Below, piece by piece: positions 24,536 to 31,874 of a stretch of 32,221 nt of DNA (within the stretch, counting starts at the first letter, position 1; each line of letters starts with the position of its first letter). The stretch is from Candidatus Krumholzibacteriia bacterium (GTDB taxonomy: Bacteria > Krumholzibacteriota > Krumholzibacteriia > JAJRXK01), in the NCBI GenBank assembly GCA_029932915.1, contig JAOZPE010000001.1, positions 1 through 32,221 on the forward strand, read 5' to 3'. The translations under genes were made by a program, and so were the position numbers. The notes under the pieces are model-generated. The model saw only the letters and a list, made by a program, of their open reading frames with translations. It was not told the DNA's origin and ran no database searches.

Positions 24536-26020
24536 ATGCCGAAAACCGTTGACAACACACAACTTCCAGCTCTCCAAGGGGATGACGCGGAGAACTCCGG
24601 AGTCGTTCGTCCTACCCGCCTGATCTCGCTCACTGCCATGGTCTGCGGCGTATTGCGCAACAGTTCCCGTTTTTCCTGGTTGGACCGGGAGGTGTATCAC
24701 CAGACCGTCGTGCTCCAACAGGTGCTGGTGGATCTGGCGAAGGAGGAGCCCCTGACCCTCGAATTCACCCGTGACGGGCTCGTGCTGGGCGACGAGACGA
24801 TGACCGACATGCCCCGTGCGGTGCGTCAGTTCCACGCCATGGCCGCCCGCAAGTCCATCCGCCGCCTGGTCTTCACCAACGAGGTCACTTCGGCCGAGAT
24901 CATGACCCTGCTGCGACTCCTGCAGACCAAGAGCAGCCTGGTGTTCCTGGAAGACCGCAAGAAGATGCCGCACATCGAGATCTGCCACGACACCGGCGAC
25001 GACAGCATCGAATTGCCCGATCAGAACGGCTATCCCGCCATCCATCTCCGCGGGGGAAGCCGCTTCCAGCGCATGTTCGACGAGGGGGAGAAGGAAGGGG
25101 ACGCGGTGCGCGACATGGTCGCGGGCATCACCGATGCCATCGACGCGATCACCGCTGCCCGTCAGGAGAAGGAGAAGGTCTCCGGCGAGGCCCAACCCCT
25201 GGCCGACCTGGTGCACCACCTCGACCATGCCACCGAGGTGACCTTGATCCTGGCGAGCCTGCGTGCCCACGACTCGTACACCTACGACCACTCGGTCAAC
25301 GTGGGACTCTTGTCCATCGCATTGGCCCGCGCCATCGGCTGGAAGGGCAGCGACCTGTCCGAGTTCGGGGTGGCCGCGCTCATCCACGACGTGGGCAAGC
25401 TCTATACGCCCCTGGAGGTCTTGAACAAACCGGGCCGTTTCACTCCCCAGGAGTGGGTGCTGATGAAGCGGCATCCGGTGGACGGGGCGGAGATCCTCAA
25501 GGAAGCGGGCGTGGGCAGTGAGCTGGCGCAGAAGATCGCCCTGGAACACCACACCAATCCGGACGGCTCGGGTTATCCTCCGCTTCCCTACTCCGTCGAC
25601 GAACTGCAGACCGGTTCGAAGATCGTCAAGATCGCCGACTGCTACGACGCCTTCACCACCGTGCGTCCCTACCGCAGCCAGGCCCGACCGTTCGAGGTGC
25701 TCAAGATGCTGCAGAAGCAGAGGGGCACCCAGTTCGATCCGGAGCTGGTGGACGTCTTCGTGGAGATGATGGGCGTCTATCCCATCGGCAGCGTGGTGAA
25801 ACTGCGCAGCGGGTCGATCGACCTGGTGGTGCAGACCAACCTCACCTTGCGTGACCGCCCGGTGGTGCGCCTGCTCCAGGACGAGCAGGGACGCAAGCCG
25901 AAGGGCACCGTGCTCATCGATCTGTCCGAGAAGGACCCGGTCACCGGCGAGTACCTCGACGAGATCGTCGAGTGCATCGACCCGGTCATCCGCAACATCC
26001 CCATCGGCCGCTACGTCTGA
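24536..26020 (+). CDS. HD-GYP domain cyclic-di-GMP phosphodiesterase
   Basis: HD-GYP enzymes hydrolyse cyclic-di-GMP and so lower this second messenger. In the 494-residue product the HD-GYP domain spans about 225-415. It has His252 (TYDHSVNV), the HD pair His284/Asp285 (LIHDVGKLY), His313 (KRHP), His338/His339 and the GYP motif (HHTNPDGSGYP, 346-348), and Asp368/Asp371 (IADCYDAFTTVRPYR). All metal-binding positions are present, so it should be active. The N-terminal 200 residues are soluble, do not match a sensor domain I know, and include a hydrophilic stretch before the catalytic part. ATG 24536 (AGGA 5 bases upstream) is preferred over GTG 24479, because the sigma-54-like promoter would start transcription at about that GTG. 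The last 80 residues are the beta-rich tail common after HD-GYP domains. Confidence 0.93.
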   Translation: MPKTVDNTQLPALQGDDAENSGVVRPTRLISLTAMVCGVLRNSSRFSWLDREVYHQTVVLQQVLVDLAKEEPLTLEFTRDGLVLGDETMTDMPRAVRQFHAMAARKSIRRLVFTNEVTSAEIMTLLRLLQTKSSLVFLEDRKKMPHIEICHDTGDDSIELPDQNGYPAIHLRGGSRFQRMFDEGEKEGDAVRDMVAGITDAIDAITAARQEKEKVSGEAQPLADLVHHLDHATEVTLILASLRAHDSYTYDHSVNVGLLSIALARAIGWKGSDLSEFGVAALIHDVGKLYTPLEVLNKPGRFTPQEWVLMKRHPVDGAEILKEAGVGSELAQKIALEHHTNPDGSGYPPLPYSVDELQTGSKIVKIADCYDAFTTVRPYRSQARPFEVLKMLQKQRGTQFDPELVDVFVEMMGVYPIGSVVKLRSGSIDLVVQTNLTLRDRPVVRLLQDEQGRKPKGTVLIDLSEKDPVTGEYLDEIVECIDPVIRNIPIGRYV

Positions 26021-26103
26021 GCCGGCCGAGCGCCGTTCCTCTCCTTCTTCGCTGTCGTGCCTCGTCTGGAGGCCGGGAGGCCCCTCTCGGCCACCACCGC
26101 TGC

Positions 26104-26131
26104 TTGGCCCCGGCCGCGCTTGCCCTATGAT
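26104..26131 (+). promoter_or_regulatory. Promoter-like element close to the adenosine deaminase start
   Basis: TTGGCC (26104-26109) and TATGAT (26126-26131, 5 of 6 bases of the -10 consensus) are 16 bases apart. The -10 ends only 9 bases before ATG 26141, so a transcript from here would be nearly leaderless and would lack the GGAG at 26132-26135. Confidence 0.35.
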
Positions 26132-26140
26132 GGAGCGGCC

Positions 26141-27196
26141 ATGGTCACACCGCCTACCTCCGATCGCCGGCCCACCGCGCCGGACGCCTCTCCGTCGACG
26201 GTGTCCGGCCGCGGCGCTCTGCCTCCCCTGGTGGAACTGCATCTGCACCTGGAGGGCTGCCTGAGCGCGGACCGGGCCCGTGCCCTGTGGGCCGATCGCC
26301 CTCATCTGCAGGCCCCACCGACGGGGCGGTTGGGCCGGGACGGCTGGGAACTGGACGATCTGGGCTCCTTCCTGCGTCTCTTCGGGTGGGCCGGACGTCT
26401 GCTGGATGGTCCTGCGGCCTATCTGGAGGTGCTGGACGACACCCTGGACATGCTCGAGCGGCAGGGGATCATCTACGCCGAACTCTTCGTGGCGATCGGG
26501 ATGATGCACTACTTCGGGCACGACAGCGTGTCCATCGTCCGCGCCTTGGGGCAGAAGGCGGCCGAGCGTGCGAAGGCGGGAGGCGTGGATGTCCGCTTCA
26601 TCGCCGACGGGGTGCGCCAGTTCGGGGTGGAGGCAGCCGGCAGGGTGCTCGACGACGCGCTCGTTCTCATGGACCACCGTGTCGTGGGCTTCGGTCTGGG
26701 CGGTGACGAGGCGGCGATCCCCGCCGGTGACTTCCGGGAGCTGTACCAGCGGGCTCGGGAGGCGGGTCTGGGCACCTCGCTGCATGCCGGTGAGGGCGAC
26801 CGTCCCGAGGCGGTCGCCGAGGCGATCGATCTGGGGGTGGACCGCATCGGTCACGGCATCGCCGCCGCTGCCGATCCGGAGGTGTTGGGACGTCTGGCCG
26901 CTTCTGCGATCACCGTCGAGGTCTGTCCCACCTCGAACGAGCGGACCGGGGTCTGGCCCGCTGCGCGAGGCCCGCACCCGGTGGTCCGGATGGCCGCGGC
27001 CGGGGTGAAGGTATGCCTGGGCAGCGACGATCCGGCCTTCTTCGGCACCTCGTTGCGCCAGGAGTGGGAACGCTGCCGGCGGCGGGGGATCGCGGCCGAG
27101 GAACTCCGCCGTTGGAACGAGAACGCGGCGCGGGCGGCCTTCCTGCCCGCCGACGAACGGGATGTACTGCTGGAGAGAATCCGGGAGGGACGATGA
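26141..27196 (+). CDS. Adenosine deaminase family protein
   Basis: The 351-residue product is a zinc-dependent TIM-barrel amidohydrolase that removes an amino group from a purine nucleoside or base. All family residues are present: zinc ligands His34 and His36 (ELHLHLEG), His215 and catalytic Glu218 (SLHAGEGD), His238 (RIGHG), the CPTSN motif (262-266), and Asp296/Asp297 (GSDDPAFF), where Asp296 binds zinc. The substrate could be adenosine, adenine, or aminodeoxyfutalosine of the futalosine menaquinone route, and the sequence does not decide between them. ATG 26141 has GGAG 5 bases upstream and removes an unlikely extension from GTG 26057. The first 28 residues are a disordered Pro/Ser-rich lead. 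The stop overlaps the exonuclease III start (ATGA, 27193-27196). Confidence 0.9.
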   Translation: MVTPPTSDRRPTAPDASPSTVSGRGALPPLVELHLHLEGCLSADRARALWADRPHLQAPPTGRLGRDGWELDDLGSFLRLFGWAGRLLDGPAAYLEVLDDTLDMLERQGIIYAELFVAIGMMHYFGHDSVSIVRALGQKAAERAKAGGVDVRFIADGVRQFGVEAAGRVLDDALVLMDHRVVGFGLGGDEAAIPAGDFRELYQRAREAGLGTSLHAGEGDRPEAVAEAIDLGVDRIGHGIAAAADPEVLGRLAASAITVEVCPTSNERTGVWPAARGPHPVVRMAAAGVKVCLGSDDPAFFGTSLRQEWERCRRRGIAAEELRRWNENAARAAFLPADERDVLLERIREGR

Positions 27197-27963
27197 CGAA
27201 GCTGTACTCGTGGAACGTCAACGGTGCCCGTTCGGTGTACCGCAAGGGCTTCGTGGACTGGCTGGAGGCCAGACGACCGGACGTGCTGTTCCTGCAGGAG
27301 GTGCGGGCCGAACACGCCCAGGTGCCCGGTCCGATGGCCCACCCGCCGGGTTACCACGTGTGGTGGAATCCTTCGAAGACGAAGCGGGGGTATGCGGGAA
27401 CCGCGCTGTACTCGCGCGTCGAACCGCTCTCGGTGAAGTTCGGGACGGGGGTGAAGAAGTACGACGACGAGGGTCGGACCATCGTGGCCGAGTACGACGA
27501 GTACTGGGCCGTGGGCTGCTACTTCCCCAACGGCGGCAACGACCATGGCCGCGTTCCCTTCAAGCTGGGCTTCTACGCGGCCTTCCTGCGCATGTGCGAG
27601 CGTCTGCGCAAGACGAAGCCGGTGATCTTCTGCGGCGACGTCAACACCGCCCACCATCCCATCGACCTGGCCCGGCCCAAGGCCAACGAGAACACCACCG
27701 GCTTCTTGCCCGAGGAGCGGGCCTGGTTGGACAAGTTCGAGGCCAAGGGCTATGTCGATGCGTTCCGCGCCTTCCACCCCGACGAGCCCGAGCAGTACAC
27801 CTGGTGGTCCCAGAGGATGCGCGCACGGGACCGGAACGTCGGCTGGCGGATCGACTACTTCTGGGTCACCCGGGAATGGATGGATCACGTCGAGGACTGT
27901 TTCCATGAGCCCGAGGTCACCGGCAGCGACCACTGCCCGATCGGGCTGGTGGTGAAGGGATAG
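27193..27963 (+). CDS. xth: Exodeoxyribonuclease III / AP endonuclease
   Basis: This enzyme cuts DNA at abasic sites and trims 3' ends in base-excision repair. The 256-residue product has the exonuclease-endonuclease-phosphatase motifs in order: SWNVNG (Asn8), FLQEVR (Glu36, metal), Tyr110, CGDVNTAHHPIDL (Asp149, Asn151), WRIDYFWV (Asp221) and the closing SDHCPI (Asp246, His247). This matches the ExoA/APE1-like branch, not the longer E. coli XthA. GGGAGG lies just upstream of ATG 27193, and the start overlaps the deaminase stop by 4 bases, so the two are translationally coupled. The methyltransferase follows after 7 bases. Confidence 0.95.
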   Translation: MTKLYSWNVNGARSVYRKGFVDWLEARRPDVLFLQEVRAEHAQVPGPMAHPPGYHVWWNPSKTKRGYAGTALYSRVEPLSVKFGTGVKKYDDEGRTIVAEYDEYWAVGCYFPNGGNDHGRVPFKLGFYAAFLRMCERLRKTKPVIFCGDVNTAHHPIDLARPKANENTTGFLPEERAWLDKFEAKGYVDAFRAFHPDEPEQYTWWSQRMRARDRNVGWRIDYFWVTREWMDHVEDCFHEPEVTGSDHCPIGLVVKG

Positions 27964-27970
27964 CGGGTCC

Positions 27971-28723
27971 ATGCGGTGTCCGCTGTGCGGCGACGAGGGG
28001 GCGGCGTGCCTTCTGCCCGAACGGGCGGAGACCACAGGCCGTGGAGCGGACTCGTCCCGGCTGGGGGCCTACCGGCAGTGTCCGGTCTGTGGACTGGTCT
28101 TCCTTCCCCCGGCCTTCCATCCCAGCCGTGAACAGGAGCGGCGGCGCTACCTGGCCCACCGCAATTCGCTGGAGGACGAGGGCTACCGCGCACACCTGTC
28201 GAGGACCCTGGACCCCTTGCTCGAGGTGCTGGAGGCCTCGTCCCGCGTGGAGTCCTCCGGCGGCCGTGGGACCCTCAGGGGCCTGGACTTCGGCTGCGGG
28301 CCGACACCCGCGGTCGAGACCCTGCTCGCCGAGCGGGGATGGACGTGCGCCAGTTACGACCCCTTCTTCGCCGATCATCCGCAGCTGCTGGACGAACGCT
28401 ACGACTTCGTGGTGGCCATCGAGGTGGTCGAACACCTGCGCCGGCCGGCGGAGACCTGGGCCCTCTTCGACCGCCTGCTCGAAGCCGGAGGCTGGCTGGC
28501 GGTGGGCACGATGATCCTGAGCGGTGGAATCGACTTCGAGCAGTGGTGGTACCGGCGCGATCTCACGCACCTGTGTTTCTACCGGCCGCGGACGATGGAG
28601 TGGATCGCCCATCGTTTCGGCTGGACCATGCGTGAAGCGGGCGCGAATGTGCGCTTGTTCGGCAAACCACCGGAGGGTCGGGGCACCGGGCGCAGCGGCG
28701 GGGTTCCCCTTGCCCGGAGATGA
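27971..28723 (+). CDS. Class I SAM-dependent methyltransferase with N-terminal zinc ribbon
   Basis: The 250-residue product begins with a small zinc ribbon of two CxxC pairs (Cys3/Cys6 and Cys37/Cys40, in MRCPLCGDE and QCPVCGLVF). A class I methyltransferase domain follows: motif I LDFGCGP (105-111) binds SAM, then YDFVVAIEVVEHL (144-156) and DLTHLCFYRP later on. The substrate is unknown. It follows the exonuclease gene by 7 bases in the same operon. The C-terminus is odd: the last residues (VPLARR) are encoded inside the first unit of a 27-base tandem repeat, and the stop codon itself belongs to that unit. Units 2 and 3 carry CGA at that position, so an earlier form of the protein may have read through the repeats. 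Confidence 0.88.
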   Translation: MRCPLCGDEGAACLLPERAETTGRGADSSRLGAYRQCPVCGLVFLPPAFHPSREQERRRYLAHRNSLEDEGYRAHLSRTLDPLLEVLEASSRVESSGGRGTLRGLDFGCGPTPAVETLLAERGWTCASYDPFFADHPQLLDERYDFVVAIEVVEHLRRPAETWALFDRLLEAGGWLAVGTMILSGGIDFEQWWYRRDLTHLCFYRPRTMEWIAHRFGWTMREAGANVRLFGKPPEGRGTGRSGGVPLARR

Positions 28724-28792
28724 TGTGAGGTTCCCCTTGCCCGGAAGCGATGGGAGGTTCCCCTCGCCCGGAGGCGATGGGAGGCTCCCTGG
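28702..28792. repeat. 27-base tandem repeat, about 3.4 copies, at the end of the methyltransferase gene
   Basis: Three full units begin at 28702, 28729 and 28756, followed by a partial unit from 28783. The consensus starts GGTTCCCCTTGCCCGGA and ends GATGGGA. In the methyltransferase frame each unit encodes nine residues, VPLAR(R/K)RWE, but unit 1 has TGA where units 2 and 3 have CGA. Unit 3 folds into a hairpin (28759-28782) with a CGGA loop. The array separates two convergent genes. Confidence 0.85.
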
Positions 28793-28796
28793 TGGT

Positions 28797-28961
28797 TCAG
28801 AGCAGATTCTCCTGGACGAAGCGGCGGGCGAAGTAGTGTCCGATTCCGAATCCGATCAGACTCAGGAAGAAGGCCAGCCCCATGCCGCCCGGTTTTCCCA
28901 CGAACCAACCAAGCCAGCTTCCGGCTGCTCCCCCCATGATGGTGAGCATGTGATTCATCAT
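28797..28961 (-). CDS. Small membrane protein of 54 residues, unknown function
   Basis: The minus strand encodes a clean 54-residue protein. It starts MMNHMLTIMGGAAGSWLGW, continues with a Gly-rich turn (GKPGGMG) and a second hydrophobic segment (LAFFLSLIGFGIGHYFA), and ends ARRFVQENLL. Two short helices with a glycine-rich hinge and a basic C-terminal flank suggest a two-pass membrane miniprotein. Similar short Gly-rich proteins are common in bacteria but have no firm function. Start is ATG 28961 or ATG 28958. The ribosome-binding site is weak: GGGAGG lies 18 bases upstream, which is too far. Its stop abuts the 27-base repeat array. It could share the metG transcript, 190 bases downstream of that gene. 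Confidence 0.72.
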   Translation of the reverse strand: MMNHMLTIMGGAAGSWLGWFVGKPGGMGLAFFLSLIGFGIGHYFARRFVQENLL

Positions 28962-29032
28962 CGTTGACCGTCCCGTTTGCCTCCCGTCGTTTCACGCGGC
29001 AGCGAACGGTGGCACGCGACGGCGGGATCTTC

Positions 29033-29054
29033 CCGGATGGGCGAAGCCATCCGG
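29033..29054 (-). terminator. Perfect hairpin between metG and the small membrane protein gene
   Basis: CCGGATGG (29033-29040) pairs perfectly with CCATCCGG (29047-29054) around a 6-base loop. It lies about 100 bases after the metG stop and 70 bases before the small gene's start. No T-run follows on the minus strand, so it could be a weak terminator, a processing site or part of the small gene's leader. Confidence 0.4.
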
Positions 29055-29151
29055 CGGTGGGGACGCTGCATATTCCACGCCGTCTGATGCGATGCGCCTT
29101 CTCGCCTCGGGGGTGGGGCTCTTCGGTCAGGATGTGTGTGGGCAGCGGGGA

Positions 29152-30843
29152 TCAGGCCTCCAGCACTGCTTCCAGCCGCTTCTTCTCCGCTTCGATGCGC
29201 TCGTCGTCGATCTTGGTGAAGAGGATCCCCGGATTGCCGATGGGGTGTCCCTCGCTCAGCATCCAGTCGCCCCGGACCCAGCCGTGCTGCCACAGCTCCT
29301 CGTCCAGGTTCAGGGCGTCCCACAGCTTCTGCATCGAGAAGGGCAGGATCATCGCCCACAGGCCGGCGAAGGCCCGCAGGAACTGTGAGCACACGTACAG
29401 GGTGGTACCGCAACGGGCCATGTCACTCTTGCGTGTGGACCAGGGCTGTTCCTCGTCGAAGTACTGGTTGGCCCGCTTGCTCATCAACAGGAGGGTCTCG
29501 GCGGCGGCGCGCAACTGGAAGCTCTCCATCTGCTCGCGTGAGCGTTCGGCCGCCTCCTCGATGGCGGCCAGGGCCTGCCGGTCGTTGTCGTTCAGTTCGC
29601 CACGCGGGGGGACCTTGCCGTCGAAGTAGCGGGTGACGAAGGTCACCGTGCGGTTGACGAAGTTGCCGATGACGTCGGCCAACTCGTTGTTGTGGCGCGC
29701 CTGGAAATCGTCCCAGGTGAAGTTGGTGTCGCGCGACTCGGGAAGGTTGCGCGCGAGGCAGTAGCGCAGGCTATCGGGTTCGAAACGCTCGAGGTACTCG
29801 GGCAGCCACACCGCATAGCCGCGCGAGGTCGACAGCTTGCGCCCCTCCAGGTTCAGGAACTCGTTGGCCGGTACGTTGTCCGGCAGCACGTAGGGCTCAC
29901 TGTGCGCGTGCAGCATGGCCGGGAAGAGCAGCGCGTGGAAGACGATGTTGTCCTTGCCGATGAAGTGGATGAGACGGGTGCCCTCGTCCTGCCACCAGCG
30001 GCGCCACATCTCGGGGTCGCCCTGTCGCTGGGCCCATTCCCGGGTGGCCGAGATGTAGCCGATGGGTGCCTCGAACCACACGTAGAGCACCTTGCCGTCG
30101 TGGTCGGGCAGGGGAACGGGAACGCCCCAGTCCAGATCACGGGTGACGGCGCGATCGCCCAGACCGCGCTCGAACCAGCCGCGGCAGTAGTTCAGCACGT
30201 TCTCGCGCCAGTTCTCGTGGCCTTCGATCCACTGCTGCAGATAGGGCTGCATGTCGCCCATGGGCAGGAACCAGTGATCGCTCTCCTTCAGGCCGACCGG
30301 AGTGCCGTCGACCACGCTGTGTGGTTCGATCAACTTGTCCGGCTCCATCTGTGAGCCGCAGGCCTCGCACTGATCGCCGCGGGCACCCTCGGCTCCGCAG
30401 TAGGGGCAGGTTCCCTCGACGTAGCGGTCGGGCAGGAAACGCTGGGCCCGCTCGCTGTAGAACTGCAGGGTGGTCTTGCGCTTGAGGATGCCCTGCTCGT
30501 AGAGGTCGAGGAAGAAGGCCTGGGAGGTCTCGTGGTGGATGGGACGGCTGGTCTGCGAGTAGTTGTCGAAGAGGACCCCGAGCTTCTCGAAGCTCTCCTT
30601 CATCATCGTGTAGTTGCGGTCGACGAGCTGCTTCGGGGTGATGCCCTCCTTCTCGGCGGCGAGGGTGATGGGGACGCCGTGTTCGTCGCTGCCGCAGATG
30701 AACAGGACCTCGTCGCCGTGCAGGCGCTTGAAGCGCACGTAGATGTCGGCGGGAACATAGACGCCGGCCAGGTGGCCCAGGTGGATGGGGCCGTTGGCGT
30801 AGGGCAGCGCGGCGGTGACCAGGGTGCGTTGGAATTCGCTCAC
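29152..30843 (-). CDS. metG: Methionyl-tRNA synthetase
   Basis: The enzyme joins methionine to its tRNAs in the cytoplasm. The 563-residue product has the class I HIGH motif as HLGH (21-24), a single four-Cys zinc knuckle (Cys146, 149, 159, 162), KLSTS (336-340) in place of KMSKS, followed by GYAVWLPEYL, and the anticodon-binding helical domain (about 380-540). The KLSTSR variant is known in several phyla and in eukaryotic enzymes. There is no C-terminal tRNA-binding (EMAP-like) domain. GTG 30843 is the start, with GGAGGA 6 bases upstream. The TPR-zincin gene ends 23 bases upstream, so they probably share a transcript. Confidence 0.96.
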   Translation of the reverse strand: MSEFQRTLVTAALPYANGPIHLGHLAGVYVPADIYVRFKRLHGDEVLFICGSDEHGVPITLAAEKEGITPKQLVDRNYTMMKESFEKLGVLFDNYSQTSRPIHHETSQAFFLDLYEQGILKRKTTLQFYSERAQRFLPDRYVEGTCPYCGAEGARGDQCEACGSQMEPDKLIEPHSVVDGTPVGLKESDHWFLPMGDMQPYLQQWIEGHENWRENVLNYCRGWFERGLGDRAVTRDLDWGVPVPLPDHDGKVLYVWFEAPIGYISATREWAQRQGDPEMWRRWWQDEGTRLIHFIGKDNIVFHALLFPAMLHAHSEPYVLPDNVPANEFLNLEGRKLSTSRGYAVWLPEYLERFEPDSLRYCLARNLPESRDTNFTWDDFQARHNNELADVIGNFVNRTVTFVTRYFDGKVPPRGELNDNDRQALAAIEEAAERSREQMESFQLRAAAETLLLMSKRANQYFDEEQPWSTRKSDMARCGTTLYVCSQFLRAFAGLWAMILPFSMQKLWDALNLDEELWQHGWVRGDWMLSEGHPIGNPGILFTKIDDERIEAEKKRLEAVLEA

Positions 30844-30866
30844 GGAATCCTCCTCGAGGGTGAGGG

Positions 30867-31715
30867 CTATTCCAGGCCCATCTCCTCCATGTCCTCTTCG
30901 GTGAAGCCCAGGTAGTGGGCCAGTTCATGCCATACCGTCAGGCGGATCTCCTCCTCCAGGACGGCCTGGTCGGGACAGATGCGTTCGAGGTTCTTCTGGA
31001 AGAGAAAGATCACCCCGGCCTCCTCCACCGGGTTGAATACCGACTGGTCGAGACGGCTCGATCCCACGAACAGGCCGAGCAGGTCGGGGGGGAAGGGATC
31101 CTCGTCCCCGGCCAGCGGCTTGACCATCTCCCAGTCGGGGAGATCACGGACCGTCACCGGCACCTGGCCCAGGGCCTCGTGGAACTCGCTGGGCAGGTCA
31201 TGGACCGCTCGCTCGATCACCTGCTGCATCACTTCCTCGGAGATGCGGGTCGGCATGGGATAGATCTCCGCGGCCAGACGGGATGCCTCACGATAGCCTC
31301 GGCGGGCGCCGATCTCGTCGCCCAGGAACTCGCGGATCTGGGCGTAGAGGAACCATGCGTCGGCGAAGTCCTCCACCTCACGCACCAGCTCGGTGATGAT
31401 CGCCGACGCCTCGTCCATCTCCCACAGCCGGAAACGGCTGGATGCCACATAGAAACGCTGCAGATGGGGGCTGTCACAGCCGAGCTCCCCTGCGCGCAGG
31501 GCGGCCTCCAGGCAGTCGCGGCTGAAGCCGGCCTGATGCGCGGCGACGGCGTGGGCCAGGGCCACATCGCCGTCGTTGGGATGGGTTCTCTCCAGATCGA
31601 GGGCCAGTTCGAGCCCATCGAGAACCTCCCCCTCTTCCAGGGCGGCGTAGATGTTGGCCAGCTCCTCGGCGGGGGCCGGTCCATCGCCGGAGGGGGGATT
31701 CGTGTCGTCGAACAA
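30867..31715 (-). CDS. TPR-like protein with C-terminal zincin metallopeptidase domain (Zincin_1 family)
   Basis: The 282-residue product has helical TPR-like repeats (about 15-150) and a C-terminal domain of the Zincin_1 (DUF1025, MetA-like) type. That domain has IFLFQKNLERICPD and the zinc motif HELAH (263-267, with Glu264 as the catalytic base), followed by YLGFTEEDMEEMGLE. It lacks a signal peptide, so it is cytoplasmic. The substrate of the family is unknown. The start is TTG 31715, which has GGAG 5 bases upstream, and the promoter below fits it. The frame is open further upstream to 31808, but that would extend through the promoter. It is cotranscribed with metG and divergent from the SLC13-type gene. 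Confidence 0.88.
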   Translation of the reverse strand: MFDDTNPPSGDGPAPAEELANIYAALEEGEVLDGLELALDLERTHPNDGDVALAHAVAAHQAGFSRDCLEAALRAGELGCDSPHLQRFYVASSRFRLWEMDEASAIITELVREVEDFADAWFLYAQIREFLGDEIGARRGYREASRLAAEIYPMPTRISEEVMQQVIERAVHDLPSEFHEALGQVPVTVRDLPDWEMVKPLAGDEDPFPPDLLGLFVGSSRLDQSVFNPVEEAGVIFLFQKNLERICPDQAVLEEEIRLTVWHELAHYLGFTEEDMEEMGLE

Positions 31716-31739
31716 GGGAGCTCCTCTCGTGGAGCCGCT

Positions 31740-31768
31740 AGTGTAGGCCCCTGGGGCGGTGGCGGCAA
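31740..31768 (-). promoter_or_regulatory. Promoter for the zincin-metG operon
   Basis: On the minus strand TTGCCG (31768-31763) and TACACT (31745-31740) are exactly 17 bases apart. The start would be near 31733, giving an 18-base leader that includes GAGGAG before TTG 31715. Confidence 0.55.
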
Positions 31769-31874
31769 GCGGGGGCCCCGGGGGCTTCTCCCCGGCGGTG
31801 ACGGACACTTGTTCCGCCCCGGGGGGATTCCCTTCTGGCGGGCACAGGGGTGGGGAAGTTATGCTCGGCGGGTC

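Noticed and set aside
26021-26103. Terminator after the HD-GYP gene
   Set aside because: GGCCGAG (26024-26030) and CTCGGCC (26086-26092) are complementary but 55 bases apart, and the inner GGCC pairs are short. The structure is too loose to call.
28702-28792. CRISPR-like array
   Set aside because: The units are contiguous, without spacers, and imperfect; it is a simple tandem repeat.
28579-28995. Minus-strand frame of 138 codons across the repeat array
   Set aside because: It is Arg/His-rich with no motif and overlaps the better 54-residue membrane protein in another frame.
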